Below are positions 22,453 through 35,209 of a DNA stretch of 64,000 bases, in pieces (position 1 is the first letter of the stretch; each line of letters starts with the position of its first letter). The position numbers and the translations under genes were made by a program. The notes below the pieces were generated by a model. The model saw nothing but the letters and a program-made list of their open reading frames with translations, had not been told where the DNA came from and made no database searches. The DNA lies in contig OY720635.1 in the NCBI GenBank assembly GCA_963169105.1, positions 158,177,645 to 158,241,644 of the forward strand, given 5' to 3'. Source of the stretch: Ceriagrion tenellum (taxonomy: Eukaryota > Arthropoda > Insecta > Odonata > Coenagrionidae).

Positions 22453-24369
22453 ATTCAGGGTGAATGGTTCGAAGCAGTATTTATATGATGAGTTTCCCTT
22501 CCAGATGTGTTTAGTGCTTCCTTCGTTGAAAACGGAAAGATTTTTAAGTTCAGGAATCCGATGACATGGTCTATAATTGCTTCTTTCATTTACTGGATTG
22601 GTTGCGGCAGAGAATGTTGGGTTGAGTGGGTACTTATCAATTAGTCCCAGGTGGCGAAGCAATTTATACCCAGGCAGTCGAATACTGAGACCCGAAGAAC
22701 TGTGTTTACATGGCTTCTAGCGCAGCAACTGAAGGAGTTCGTTCTGTAAGCGGAAATGGTGCAAAATGTGATACTTTCGCCAACCACGGAAGGGCTGAAG
22801 GATGTTTTAGCACGCTAATGACTCCCGACCTTATGAAATCGGTGTAATATAGAGGGTAATTGATGTCATAAAACGGCCCTCCGGTATAGCTCGCATTAAC
22901 GGTAGATGAGCCGTCAGCAATTTTTTTGCCGACAAGAGAAGTTACGTACACCAAATAGGTCATGGTGTGGTAGGTTATAGTGTCCAGTTATGCAACACAA
23001 ATTTTGTTGCTTCCTTGTCCCAAATTCAGTCGGAATTAATGATTTGAAGTCGTCGCAATCGGCTGATTGATTAGTTTGATGCGAATTTCCTTGAGAAAAA
23101 AAATCGTTGAAATCAAATATGAAAGTGTATATGTCAATTTTTTCGGCGCATTGAGACGGAATTGTGGGAGTTTTCTCGCTCTGATGGCGTGCCTCACTGC
23201 ACAAGGAAGTGTTTCTAAGATGCACGGGACGACAAAAAAAAAGAAGTTCTAACGTCCAGCTGATGGATTGTCACCTCTTTGTGGCGCTTTTTCAAGAGGA
23301 AAGGAGGAAGGAAACGCAGTGGAGGGCGCTGGTCGATAAAAAAATACTGAGGAACTCGATGCAATAACGATTCGTAGTAAAAAGAGGAAACGCGATTTTC
23401 CATTGTTTTGTTCGACTTGATTTTATCTCACTCTCAGTTTATGTCATCGAACTCTCACTAAACGAATAGGATATGTCTACTTGCGAGTCATGAAAACCAA
23501 ACATGATGAAATCGGAACCAAATGATGCCCTTATACTCGAATATATCGGCTCAGATACTTAGAATTCCGCCGCACCAAAGTGAAAGACCGACGTTTGATT
23601 CGGAACCGCGAGTGAAACTTTCATTGTTCCACGTTAAATTTATGATACATCATTATCGGCGTGGAATGCCCAAAGTCAGAAAAATTCTACTGCCGCGTTT
23701 TTTCTTAAGAGATTTACCTGATGATGTCACCTCACGTTGACTCTTAGGTCGTATATCAGTGACTTTTGCGTGAACAACAAATATTTTGCTCTCGATTTGA
23801 TATCATCAGAAAATATTAAAAAGTAACCCCGTGGAAACCAGAAATAACGACTTGAAAACTGAAAATATTATTCCAATGCCTTCATAGAGGACGAATTACG
23901 CAAATTAAGTTAGTCTGAGAGTTTTCCCTATTAATATTTTTTTCCATTTTAAAACTTAATTTTTTTTAAAAGACCATTTTCAAATTTAATTTTTTTTATT
24001 GAGTAACCGTTAGAAGCATAAAGTAAATAATCGTATAAATTTTGCAAAATGTTGCTTTTGCAAATACAATTCCCAGTAATTAAATCTATATGCATGAATA
24101 TGCATGAATATGAATGAAATGAAATTCAAGTCATTTTTTTCTCGCCTTGCGAAAGCCTTCATATCGGACGGTGAAGTGCGGTTGTGCAAAAGTTACTGTG
24201 TTTGAGCAATTGATTTATTTTTCTTAAAGAGTTGAGAAAACGTACAAGTTAGCTGTTAAGTACATGAATAGATACACAATGTTTAATCTATGACGAGATC
24301 AAAGGTGATAGAAAATCTAAATTTGTTAAATGAGGTCTCACTGGAACGTATATCCGTTGTGTTTCCGAT
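22453..24369. other. No firm gene; one short ORF of note
   Basis: A 45-codon plus-strand ORF at 22710-22847 begins MASSAATEGVRS. A possible splice donor (GTAAGC) lies after codon 12, but nothing identifies a protein. The rest is AT-rich. Near 24090-24118 the unit ATGCATGAAT repeats. The stretch 24225-24360 vaguely resembles family A interior. Confidence 0.35.
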
Positions 24370-24932
24370 TTAAGGTAGTGCGAGCGAGATAGTTCCCCAA
24401 TCATAATAGAGACTATATTCGAATCATACGTTTTGATTTCACCAGCTGTAGGACACACGAATTAAATATTAATTTATTAATTGTGCAATAATATAGTTTT
24501 ACTTGACGGAAATTGTAAGTAATCAAATGAAAATATCTAAATATTTCTTACACTTGAATCATTTTTTTCACGCGGTACGTTTGAAATTCCATCAAAATGT
24601 AAGGTTTAATGTGATCCCGAAGAATTTACTGCAGTAAAAATATGATTAATTTTCAAAAATAGTTGATAAATCACGCAAACTACGCCATGTTGATTTTTTT
24701 ATGAGATCTAAGTGTAGGTAATACCTTATTTGTTGAATAATGTCCCTCGGGAGTGCATACACGTACCATTTCCTATTTAAAAGGGCTGGTATTTTCTGGC
24801 AAATATCTCCGAAAGTAATGAGGTTAGGGGTTGAATTGTTGACGTCAATGGAAAGGTGAGATATTTTTCTTCAAAATGAGACCAGATTCATTGATTTCTA
24901 GGAAAAATGATATTTCGCTCAAATTACCTTAA
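24370..24932 (+). mobile_element. Family A TTAA-flanked MITE
   Basis: TTAA 24370-24373 followed by GGTAGTGCGAGCGAGATAG. The right end is TTTCGCTCAAATTACC plus TTAA 24929-24932. Length 563 bp; internal blocks are intact; no ORF. Confidence 0.87.
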
Positions 24933-24959
24933 AATGGCTGTTAATTTTTGGAAAATATT

Positions 24960-25084
24960 TTGACGAGTTGTGGGGTACACGGCGGAAATTACGGTTTCTT
25001 CTGAAAGGCGAAATACTTTTCTTTAAGACGAGACCAAATTCATTGAATTATAGGTGAAATCATATCTCGTGCATTCTTCCTTAA
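24960..25084 (+). mobile_element. Second, partial family A 3' end in tandem
   Basis: Directly after the previous copy, the block GAGACCAAATTCATTGA and a degraded terminus (ATATCTCGTGCATTCTTCC plus TTAA) repeat the 3' end of the family. This looks like an older copy into which, or next to which, the intact one inserted. Confidence 0.55.
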
Positions 25085-25166
25085 AAACTCGAATACAATC
25101 ACTGCGCTTCCGGTGTATTTTCTTCTATTCCGGGAGAATAATTAACGAAAACAAAGGGGCACTCAC

Positions 25167-25510
25167 GGTCGTCAAGAAGGTTTCTTCCGTCGTCTGCAAG
25201 GGGATCTCCCAAAAGGTGCGTCCCAACGAAAAGGGAAACGCACTCCTCGGCTGTCCTGGCTGCTGCTCGGCTGCTGCTCCGGAGACTCCTTGTCTGTCTC
25301 GAGACTCCGTCCGTCGTTCCTCTCCTCCGGTTAAGGTGTCCTGGCAGAACACTTTCACCGTCTGCGTGAATTCGCCGCGGGTTGGCGAGCGGCGAGGAGC
25401 ACTGTTGAGAGCCGGTGTGAAAAAGCGATCTCTGTTGAGCTCTCGACTGAAAGCGAGAGTGAGCGATTGTGAGCGAAGGGTGGAGCGTGCGAGCCGCTTT
25501 ATACGAAGGC
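25167..25510 (-). promoter_or_regulatory. Candidate promoter and non-coding first exon
   Basis: On the minus strand a TATA box (TATAAAG, 25503-25497) is followed about 30 nt later by initiator-like TCACA near 25470. A GC-rich leader without any ATG then runs to 25167 and ends at the donor CGACC|GTGAGT. Upstream (25510-25700) lies a GAGG-rich tract and the palindrome CCGCCCACTTGGGCGGG. Long overlapping ORFs in all frames reflect high GC. The gene itself would lie at lower coordinates and is not seen. Confidence 0.4.
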
Positions 25511-25808
25511 AATGCTTGAAAGAAACCGTTTCTCGGAGAGGAGGAGGAGGAGGAGAATGGGTGCGAAGGGGATGGTGTTTTGGTGCTGCGTCGCCAAGGG
25601 AGACGGGGAGGAAGGGAGGGCGAGGCCATTGGTCCGTGGGGAGAGGGGGAGAGGGGAAGTGACCCCTCCCCTCTCCCCCCGTAAGGACTCCCGCCCACTT
25701 GGGCGGGAAACCCCTCCTCGTGGTTGTCTCATTGACTGCGCCGTGCGAATTCATTGTCTTTTTGGGGGATTTCCCCGTACATTGACTATCGAAGAATTAG
25801 GGACGCAC

Positions 25809-26371
25809 TTACGGTAGTCCGAGGGAAATAGTTCCCTAGTCATAATAGAGACCATATTCGAATTATAATTTTTAATTTCACCAGCAGTGGGACACATCAA
25901 TTAAATATTGCAATATTAATGATGCAATAATATGGTTTAATTTGTCAGAAATTGTAAGTAATTAAATGAAAATATCTAAATTAGTCTTTAACTAGACTCA
26001 TTTTGTTCGTGTGGTGCGTTTGAAACTCCTTCAAAACGGAAGGTTAATTGTGATTCCGAAGAATTTACTGCGGTGACAATATTATTAATTTGCAAATATA
26101 GTTGAGAAAGCATACGAACTATACACTGTTAGTTTTTTTACGACATCTAAGTGTTAGAAAGACCTCATTTTGTAAATAATGTCTCTCTGGAGTGTATGCA
26201 CGCACCATTTACCATGTAAAAGGGCTGATAGTTTTTGGCTAATATCTGAGAAAGTAATGTGGTAATGGGTTGAATTTTTGTTGTCATTGGATAGGTGAGA
26301 TATTTTTCTTTAAAATGAGACCAAATTCATTGATTTCTAAGTAAAATGATATTTAGCTCAAACTACATGAA
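25809..26371 (+). mobile_element. Family A MITE with decayed TTAA ends
   Basis: The left end reads TTACGGTAGTCCGAGGG and the right end TTTAGCTCAAACTACATGAA, so both terminal TTAA sites carry substitutions. The interior is well conserved and in family order. Confidence 0.82.
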
Positions 26372-28119
26372 GGGGATCGTGGGGGATTAAAATGCGTTTA
26401 AGGACTAGATCAATTTTTCGTTCCTCTGCTATGATCAAATTTTGGCGTCACCGTCGCAAAATTCCCGATCTTTGCGCGCGCATCTCACGTTACACTGCAT
26501 CCAAGATGTGTGCGTCGCGATGTCAGTTGACATTTAGAAACGCAGCCCGTCCAATTAACACGTCCAAAGCCGTTTGGTGTAGAGAATCATGCGGCCCAAG
26601 AATCTGTTATGATGGCCTATGTTCAAATAATGCGATCCATAAAAAAAATTTCTTTCATTGCTTTTAACCAAAACTGAATTTTTCAACTGCGCTCTTAATT
26701 TTAGCGGATCCGATCGGTACTTTTTCATGAATAAATTTCATATGAGGATAATATGCGACGAGCTAAAAAAGCTGAATCGACGAAATCATGCGCTAATAGT
26801 GTTAATTTCTTAAGTGAAAATTATCATGGCGTTTCGGGAATAGACCCCAGAATGTGACCCTATCACAATCTTATTTTCGCAGGCATTGCGCAAAGTCCTA
26901 ATTCATCACCCGCTGTGTATATACTATACACGATAAAGCGCCTTTGAATAAAGGTTTTGCGAAAAGGTTCCAACCGGTAGGGTAAGATTGTTGACCGCAG
27001 AGTGGCAATCACCACATTGAGCCTTTTTAATGGACCTAAAATAATGGCTCTCAGGAGAACAAGTCTATCTGCTAATATTTTAATTCGTCAATCAGTGTTG
27101 ATCCATTATTAAAGTGGTATTTCGGTGTAATATCACTGAAAAAAATTAATATCGGTAGAGGAAGATAAATTAGTTGTAGTTCCCCTTTATTTCAATTGAA
27201 ACGAGGTAGCTTATCAACTCATAATTATGTTTTGCACAATCACCCCACCAATTGGAACTCTGCGATAAATTCTCAGCATAAAAAATAGGGTAAAATATTT
27301 TTGAGGAAAACCAAATTATGCAGAATATTCGAATTGCAGCCAGTTCAATCATTAGAAACGTTTCCCATTCCCTTTTCGAATTCGTCATAAGGGAAATTAT
27401 CAAGACATTAAGTTAAACCTCACTGTTTAGACATCTCTATTTTTCCGCCCTACGTTTTCGAATTTTCATTCATCATAGATACTATTATTAATGGTAGAAA
27501 TGAGGAAACAATGGGTATCCTCAGTCAGCCTTTCTTTTTATGGGATGAGATACCCACTTCCTCTTTATTTTTTATCATTAAACAGGGTTGGAATTTATCA
27601 TTTGGAATACTATAAAATGATATTTTTTGGTAATCAATTCCTTAATTACGCCCACACAATGTTTGGGTATAGCCAACTCTCTATTGCCCCCAAAAAATTC
27701 CCTTTTCATCTCTAAATATCAGCACTGTTCAAGATTTTCCAAAACTAAATTCCGATTTTTTTTCCTCCTGCGCCCTTTCACCTATCCAGCAGTTCAACAT
27801 ACTATTACGTCTCAAGATAATATACATGGTCATCATTTTCTTTAAATATAATTGAAAGTGTTTTATTCAAGAATGTAATATACAGACTTCAGTCTACGAG
27901 TAGGTTCAACACCCCAAGTAAACAAAAAACAGTCATTGACTTTATTTGAGTGAAAATATTTTTTTAATGGACTGTGTTTACTAAACCATCACTTATGTTT
28001 ACCATCATCGTCAAAAGACGTTCCAACTCTGAACCTAAGTTCTATCACACGGTTCCATTTCAGGAAAGGCAAAGCCATAGAACTTAGTGATTCCTCTCAG
28101 GCATAAGAACCTGGCTTTT
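26372..28119. other. No recognisable gene
   Basis: The 91-aa plus ORF at 26392 and others here match nothing known to me. AT-rich, with no intact repeat recognised. Confidence 0.4.
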
Positions 28120-28335
28120 TTTCAATTATTCCGTCCACGATGCCCTTTCCTTGCACACCTCTTTTGCTTCTCCGACTCTTATGCATTGCTTCATACACAC
28201 CCTCCTGTTCATTCATTCATTGGTTGTTCAATCCTAAGATTGGTCGATTGCTATTCTTTCATCCTTCCTTGTATAATGCTAGTCAGCTTACTTCCTGGTA
28301 GTTCTTCTGATGCATTGTATTCTTAATTATTAATG
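28120..28335 (-). mobile_element. LINE family L2 fragment
   Basis: On the minus strand one frame reads RRVCMKQCIRVGEAKEVCKE, matching RRACMKQCMGVSEAKEVCKD of the better copy at 33324-33515. It is the carboxyl end of a LINE reverse-transcriptase polyprotein, with frameshifts. Confidence 0.7.
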
Positions 28336-28504
28336 ATCTAGTACTTGCCTAAGTATTTTACTCTTGGCCATCCTCTTGGGATCCTCTTTTTTCCTGTATT
28401 TTTCTCTCACTCATATTTTTCACAAACCCTTAGAGTATGACTAATTCATCTGATCACTTTTCCATTAAGTCCTCTCTTTTTTTTCTCTTCTATATACTTC
28501 TTTT

Positions 28505-28990
28505 AAAGCTAAGGAGGCATTTAGGAAGAAAAAGGCCATACTAACTAGTAAAATGGAGCTGGAACTGAAGAAGAGAATCGTCAAGTTTTTTGTTAGGAGT
28601 GTGTTTTTGTATGGTAGGGAAACGTGGACGATTACAGAAAATGATAGAAAAAGGATTGAGAGTTTAGAAATGTGGATTTGGAGTGCTTAACATCAAGAGG
28701 TCTGATAGGTTTTTGAATAAAGAGATGTTGGAGAGAATAAAAGAAGGAAGAAAGCTCTTAAAGACCATTGAAGATAGGAAGAAGTGCTGGATGGGACATG
28801 TACTAAGAAGTAAATGTTTGTCACGAGATGTACTGGAAGGAATGGTGGATGGAAACCGCTAAAGAGGAAGAAAGAAAAGAAAGATGATTGATGACCTGAA
28901 GGATGGAGGGATTTGCAAAGAATTGAAGAGGAGCGCAGAGGACGGAGAGAGATGGAGGCACCAAGGACCTGCGAAAGCAGACAACTAATG
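28505..28990 (+). mobile_element. LINE family L3 reverse transcriptase C-terminus, decayed
   Basis: A frame reads AKEAFRKKKAILTSKMELEL, KKRIVKFFVRSVFLYGRETW and then TITENDRKRIESLEMWIW before a stop. This is the region after the polymerase palm in many arthropod LINEs. Downstream sequence continues the family in shifted frames (HVLRS-type and RGRKKRK-type text). It is inactive. Confidence 0.8.
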
Positions 28991-29214
28991 ATGATGATAA
29001 TATACTTCTTCATTTCTAGTTTTATTCGTCCATTTGATCCAGGTTTCGAAAGCTTCAAGTCTTTTCAGGTACGCTTTTCCAATAGTTCATGCTTCCAAGC
29101 CATTGAATACCATGCTCCGCAGAAATGTGTTCACGAACTCCTGTTCATAAGACTCAGAATATTCTCCCTCTCATTAATTCCGTCCTATTCACCCATTACT
29201 TTCAAGGTGCATCT

Positions 29215-29300
29215 CTTTCTCTCACGCCATTCAGACTATTATCATTAATCTGTTTCGTTAATCGACTCTCATTCATTCTCTCAAGCCGGCAAAAGCACAC
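29215..29300 (-). mobile_element. LINE family L2 remnant
   Basis: The minus strand reads CRLERMNESRLTKQI, corresponding to HVERMDESRIMKQMH near 33520-33580. It is a very short, frameshifted remnant. Confidence 0.5.
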
Positions 29301-29334
29301 TCAATTCCAATCGCGGCAAGTACACATGATAGGG

Positions 29335-29495
29335 TAAGAAGTCACTCGCACGGGTGCACATACTCCGAGGGATGAAATTCGCAGTGAAAAAATCATTCGA
29401 CTTGACGAGAATTCGAACCCGGATCTCCCGATTGCCGGTCAGTTTTTGTTAGCTAGTTACACCACCGAACCATCTTCCTTCAAAGCGAATTTCGA
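29335..29495 (-). mobile_element. tRNA-derived SINE (family S3)
   Basis: On the minus strand the tRNA-like head includes GGTGGTGTAACTAGC and the B-box GGGTTCGAATTC. The tail GTCAAGTCGAATGATTTTTTC and GCGAATTTCATCCCTCGG follow. Similar tails occur at 30545-30625, 42125-42205, 50190-50270 and 53605-53680. Confidence 0.75.
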
Positions 29496-29689
29496 TGGGT
29501 GTTTATGTGAACTAAGTGTTCGCGTCTAAAGTCTGCATTCTTGCACAGTAAACGATAGTTGTGTTTACTAAGCCACTGTCGCGGTGGGAAAACCCAGCCT
29601 TTTCCTTCCTTGGGCACATAACCCAGCGGTGCCCATCTTCGGGCACAGTATTACCCCTTTCTCACCTTGCTTACCAATTTTCCTGAGTG

Positions 29690-29970
29690 TGATTGACGGT
29701 TCACTGGCGAAGGATTAATCCTCGGAGACCCTGATTGCGTGTGTGATTGAGACTCACGACAGGCCACTACAATTGCATACCTAAGTGAAGGGGTGAGTGT
29801 CAACTTGTGTTTCACGCGTCTATCATTCGTTTCTGTCGTGTGATTGGCGGGTCTCTGACCAAGGAGAAATACTCGTAAACCCTGAGTGTGTGTGTGTGTT
29901 TGTGCGTGTGATTGAGACTCACGAGATGTCACTGCGACTGCATAACTAAGCAAGGGAGTGCATGTAACAG
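29690..29970 (+). repeat. Two diverged tandem units
   Basis: Units starting GTGTGATTGACGGTTCACTGG (about 29687) and GTGTGATTGGCGGGTCTCTG (about 29838) both continue to GTGTGATTGAGACTCACGA and a GCATA(A/C)CTAAG block. The second has an expanded GT run. The motif also resembles the conserved-orientation part of the 5.5/52.7 kb composite repeat. Confidence 0.6.
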
Positions 29971-30544
29971 TTTCATTGTGTTTAATTGTACTGACCTCTG
30001 GTGAAGGATTGGCTGTGGAGGTTTTAATTCTACTTTTTATTTCTGAAACATTTCACCTTGTTCTCTCTTTCCGCTCGCGATTGGGAGAAACATGAAAGAG
30101 AGATAGAGAGAAATGAAAACAGGAACAAAAAATAGTGGACTGTATTAAAGTAATTTAATGGCCTTGTGCAAATCATGACTCACCCACGTTGTCTTCTGTG
30201 ACTGGTTGTACTTGGCTCCTTAGTCGGTGAGACGCTCTCTCTCCCATATCACCAGAGCGACTGACATATCGCTCACCAAGGAGTAGGATATATCTTACTC
30301 CGTGTCGCTCACAAACCAAAAGAGAAATGGCTCAAAACAAAAGAAAACTTCCCGCGTAAAAGGAAAGCCACGAATTGCACTCTGGTGGCCAACAACACAA
30401 CAAATTAGTGGCGCGAATACCAAACACACCTGTTTCCCATTCTTTGTGCCAGCTCATGATCACGGCCTAGGGGGACCTTTCACTTATTAACAGCCTTGTC
30501 GTTTAAATAACGACGAACTTGACAAATGGTCATGTGAACATGAG

Positions 30545-30625
30545 ATGGTATGAAGTCACTCGCACGGATGCACATGCACCAAGGGATGAAATTCGGCATG
30601 AAAAAATCATTAGGTGTCACGTATA
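30545..30625 (-). mobile_element. SINE S3 tail fragment
   Basis: It matches the 29340-29400 tail (GTCACTCGCACGGRTGCACAT, then GGGATGAAATTCG, then AAAAAATCATT) without a tRNA head. Confidence 0.65.
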
Positions 30626-30639
30626 TATGCATGCCATGT

Positions 30640-30898
30640 ACCGCATCGTAATTAAAACGTACCAAGTGACATCTGTTAAATTTCTGTTGAGATTATGCGC
30701 TATAAACTCCTCGTTTTGAAAATAAGCCTGAAAAGTGCATATCCGCACCAGTCCCGTGTGGAATGTCTGGTATTTGTTTTGGCACATATCTTGAAAAGTA
30801 GTGTGGTAGGTATCTTTGGAAAATTGCAATATTTGTCTTCAAAATGAGACAAAATATACTCTAGTCAAGAAGAAATGGTATCTCGCCCAAACTACCTT
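30640..30898 (+). mobile_element. Old family A 3' half
   Basis: Highly diverged, but the order is kept: a GGTATTTGTTTTGGC block, AATGAGAC, then the terminus GGTATCTCGCCCAAACTACC. The left half is missing and TTAA has become TTGA. Confidence 0.6.
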
Positions 30899-31489
30899 GA
30901 CTTTGTTAGGAGAAAATTTTTGTGCACAGCAATTTACGCTTCCCTCGGACACTCATTTCTCTTGTGCTTCCTACTATGATAACTTTTATTTGAGTTCTCT
31001 GTCACTGCTAGTGACATCATAACTCTTCCAGCTGGTAAGGAAATCAAGAACAGGAAAAGACACGTTCGTACGTTGTTGAGCGAGAGTGAATAAGAAAACG
31101 ATTTATTCCAAAGGTAGGAAATGGCGCGTCCTAAGTTCATTAACAATCGCGTCGTGTCTTGTTCATTTACGTCGTTCGCCTGGTGATGTCTGCCAGCTTC
31201 CTGAGGTCGATCTCTCTCTCTCGTGGCGCACCAACCAGCTACCAGCAGACAGTGGCCAGACCACCGTAGTTGGACTTTGTAAGTGGTGCAGAGGTGAGGC
31301 AACGGTTTATCGAAAGAGAACGTGCTCTATGCTATACTCTTGATGTCTATAGTGCCAGTCCATTGGGTTGCGGGGAAGTGGAGCGGCACTTCACTTGGAC
31401 GCTGAGATCTTGCGTCACTTGGGAAAACCCGTGGTCGAAGTTATGCCAACGACTATGGGAAGTCGCGATCGGGTTAAACCAAGGGTGGG

Positions 31490-31560
31490 TAACTCTTGGC
31501 ACGCGTGCCAAACGTGGCACGCCGATGACTTATTTCCGGCACGCGAAACTGTCCCAGCCA
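31490..31560 (+). mobile_element. Possible hAT-like terminus
   Basis: CAAGGGTGGGTAACTCTTGG followed by GCACGCG-type repeats resembles the start of many hAT elements (CAGGGGTGGGCAA...). The partner end was not found within several kb, so the extent is unknown. Confidence 0.3.
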
Positions 31561-33231
31561 AGTTTGAATCCATAAAGAAGACAAATACTTCGTACTTCTC
31601 AACAATTTACCTAAATAATTATGGTAAAGTACAGAGTATATCTCTTCATTATGGATGCAAACGTCAAATACTTCTACTAAGTGAGCCCACCACTCTTAAG
31701 TTTAGTGCTTGGCAAATTTACTTTCAATTTTCATGGGACACCCAATTTCAACCCTGCATAAAATATTAGTCTGCAGTGATACATCAGCGGAATTCTTTAT
31801 CATATTAAACAAAAGGGGTTTGCAAGTTATCTGTCTCCAGTTTTATCTGATGATTTATTTTTTGAAAGTGAAAAAAGTTCAAAAGTGTAGTTTTTAATGT
31901 AAGTAGACATATATTTTCCTTTTCATTAATTAGTTATGAGGGATTTAAAATCACCCTAAGATAAAAATTTGCTGTATTCTAGACGTACAAATGAGTCACT
32001 CGAAAACAAAAGTCTAATTTTTGGAAGAAATGACCGGTTTTAATTTTTTTGTCGATGTTATTAGAAGTGCCTTTAAATTGTATCGATACACTAATTATAA
32101 TAAGTTTCATTACTTCCCAAAGCAACATTCACACAAAAAAAGAAAGATGCCATACATACATTTTAGGAGGCTTTAGGTAGCCTCAAAGAAAGAGCTGAGT
32201 TGAGGCTACCTTCACAGCAATGCATTGCTGCATATTTTCATAAAAACAATAACCATTGATTATTTATAAATTCTAAAAAATCAAATAATTGAAAGAATAC
32301 AGTTTTACTATTAGCCGAAAAGGATAAATACAATAAATACAAGAAATTTCACGCAATAATGTTAAATAAATAATGTACACTGGGGTGAGTAAGTAGCCAT
32401 TACACTGCCATTGTGAGGGATTTTGTTTTAATATTGACCTTTATATTCTCTGGCATCAAATTGCAAACTTTTGGTCCCATATACAGGAAGCATCTTTTAA
32501 AGAGAGTTTAGTTAGGTTTAATTAGAGGTACATAGAATTTATTTTTACGTTTGTGTTGCGTTCTTTGCAAAGGTTTATTTCCACTTCTCAAATAAAATAC
32601 CCTAAGGACTTTTTAAATATATAAATGTCTTAACGGTGACAATTGTGTTGATACAAATGAGGGAAACAGGTGACAGCATTGAGATTTACCTGCAACGATT
32701 CTAATTATTTTTTTTGCAGTACTATAATTGGTTTAATTATATTTTGTTAAGCTCCCCTCCATAAGTGCGAGAGTCGTAGTTGTTTTAATGGAAAATAAAA
32801 AATTTGCCCTAAAAACTTTTTCATTAAATGCTGTCGTAATTTTTTCATTCCTTCAGTTTTAAGTGATTGGCGTGATCACTTACAAATCAAATATGTGTGA
32901 CAAATATGTGTTACACAATATGCTACGGAAAAGTTTGGCAGGCATGGGGAAAAGTTTTGAGTCGGAGAATCGACCGATTGTGGAACGCGCTATCAGAAAG
33001 GTTGATCATGCCGAAGCAGTCGTTGCTTTTGCCGAAATTCTTTTACGATGGTCGTCTCCCTACATGCCCAAAGCAATACCTGGTCATGTGAAGAAAGATG
33101 TCATTTATCTTTGTCGGGTGTATTGCTGAGCTATTTATCAGACCAAAGTCTAACTACAAGCTATATTACATTATAAATTATTGACATTTATTTCAAAGAT
33201 GCAAATAAAAAAATTATCGTTAATTTTTAAT
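31561..33231. other. No recognisable gene
   Basis: AT-rich. An 88-aa plus ORF (32863-33129) is unrecognised, and a second frame overlaps it. It could be the interior of the possible hAT element at 31490, but no transposase motif is visible. Confidence 0.35.
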
Positions 33232-33600
33232 CACATACTTACATACATACTTACCAATAACGCCGTTCCCTTCCGGGGTAGGCAGAGTCACCAAGTTTCA
33301 CTCATGAATACATATTTGTACACCTAACTCTGCTTCAATAATTTCCTCCATACTGACCTATCCTTGCAAACCTCTTTTGCCTCACTTACCCCCATACACT
33401 GCTTCATACACGCTCTCCTGTTTTTAAAACTCCTAATATTCCTCCTCCTAAGAATTTCCTCAACCACATTCAACCACAACTTTCTCGGCCTACCTCTACC
33501 TCTCGCACCATTCATTTCACTCTAATGCATCTGCTTCATTATTCGACTCTCATCCATTCTCTCAACATGGCCGAACCAACGAAGCACATTCCTTATATGA
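33232..33600 (-). mobile_element. LINE family L2, C-terminus and 3' end
   Basis: On the minus strand one frame reads VLRWFGHVERMDESRIMKQM, stops, then GARGRGRPRKLWLNVVEEIL and RRACMKQCMGVSEAKEVCKD. This is the standard carboxyl end of RTE/Jockey-type arthropod LINEs. The 3' UTR includes GACTCTGCCTACCCCGGAAG. One in-frame stop marks it as dead. Confidence 0.85.
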
Positions 33601-35209
33601 ATTTTGATTATTTCTGAGAATAGTGAGGCGCTCACTATTTCGGAAAAATTGACGATTCAAAAATGGTGAATCTTAGAATATCGTCGGGCATTGAGCTAAA
33701 GATTCGAAATTCACGCCGCAACCATATTCCCAGTGCTCTGTTTGCATATATTATAATATAATTTTTTTGGTGATGTTAAAGGTTGCAGTTGGGGATTTAC
33801 CTTCCACTCACCGAAAGGCACTTACTCACTAATGGCTTGAATTTTTACAGATGCATTTATTCGGAAATTTCGAGCAACTAAAAAGTGAGTTGTTTCACAG
33901 AAATAATCCTTTTGTGTGGTTTCGAGCAGCTTTAAGTTTCCAATTTAGAAAACATTTGCCTTGACTGATTAATAGCATGAATTGATGAGTTATGATTTCG
34001 CTGGCTCGGTTAAACGAGAAAAATCCCTTGTGAATGGTACGAAGTTCCCATTTCTTGCTTATCCTCGTTGCTCTTGTGTCTCGTATCCCACTTGTTTGAG
34101 TGACCTTCGTCTTATTTTTTCCCGTTAATCCTTGAAATACTTTTCTCGACATTTCGTGACTTTTTTGGACGACTCCTGCCTTGTTTCGATCTAATTTTTG
34201 TACACTTTAATTTAGTTGAACCGTGCGTGAAATTGGCACATTTAGGGCGTAAAGGTGAAGTTCCTTAATATCATTCTATCCCAAAGGAGATAATGGGTTA
34301 TAGTATCTCTTTTGATGTGAAGGTAACGTATAATTTGACCTGTATTCGGTGGTTAGTAATCGGACGATATTTCTCCAGATTTACATAAAATACTGATATA
34401 ACATCTTGTTTTAACACCGATTTTATGCTTTTTAAGATAAGAATGACGGCATCCATGGTGGGATTGACTGTCGGTACATGGAGGAATTCATATTAGGAGA
34501 CATAACCTCGGGTAAAAATTGCTTTTCTCAATCTTCTATTCCTTGTTTCTGATCCATGGACGAGTCCTCTCTTCTGGAATAATTTGAAAATGTCGTCGTA
34601 ACCTTCAATGTCCAACGCCGTGATTTCCGGAAATAAGTTACAGAACGTTGGAGGACAAAAGGAAGATATAAAATCTCTCGTAAAAGTTCCTGGCGCGGCG
34701 CAATGGAGGACTTTGAGACATGGGCTACATGACTACCGAAATTCTTCGGAGTGGGGAGTGGAGTTATTCATTGTGAAGAGTCGGAAACCTTTCAAATTAC
34801 CTCCAACGCAATCGCTTCGAAAAGCCGGACGATTGCTTACTTCAACGCCCTCGCATTTCAACTCGTCCCACAGAATGAGGCCTCTGCTTCGGCCAAACGA
34901 ATTCGTTTGTCTCGCGCCTTTTTCGAGAAGAATTTTTTACACGGGGGCGAATAATGTTGAAAGGACAACAAATAACCCTGTTGGTAGTCGCAGGTTTTTA
35001 CTGACTAAAAAACTAACCATTAACTCCTGCACCAAGGCCGTACCTAATCTCTAAAAGAATACCGCTGCCAAGGCCGTCTTCGTCTTGTATAATCGTGGTC
35101 ACCATACCAACTACCAGCCTCAAGTGGTCCTCATGTTCCACGCATTTTTCAATAACATTGTCCCTGGTCACGCTCCCCGTGATTTTTTATACATTGTATT
35201 ATGTGGTGA
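33601..35209. other. No firm gene; one ORF and one shared segment
   Basis: A 148-aa plus ORF at 34608-35054 has no recognised domain. Its KVPGAAQW segment (34680-34760) is shared with 9768-9860. A second frame overlaps it. I regard it as non-coding repeat or a decayed gene. Confidence 0.35.

Noticed and set aside
25099..25754. ORFs of 199-209 aa on both strands
   Set aside because: Three or more frames are open at once in GC-rich, CpG-rich DNA and none shows a domain. A promoter/leader reading explains the region better.
31086..31575. LTR retrotransposon start
   Set aside because: Some gag-leader-like feel, but no primer binding site, no paired LTR and no coding match were found.
34608..35054. 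148-aa plus ORF as a gene
   Set aside because: No recognised domain, an overlapping second frame, and one part is shared with a dispersed segment at 9.8 kb.
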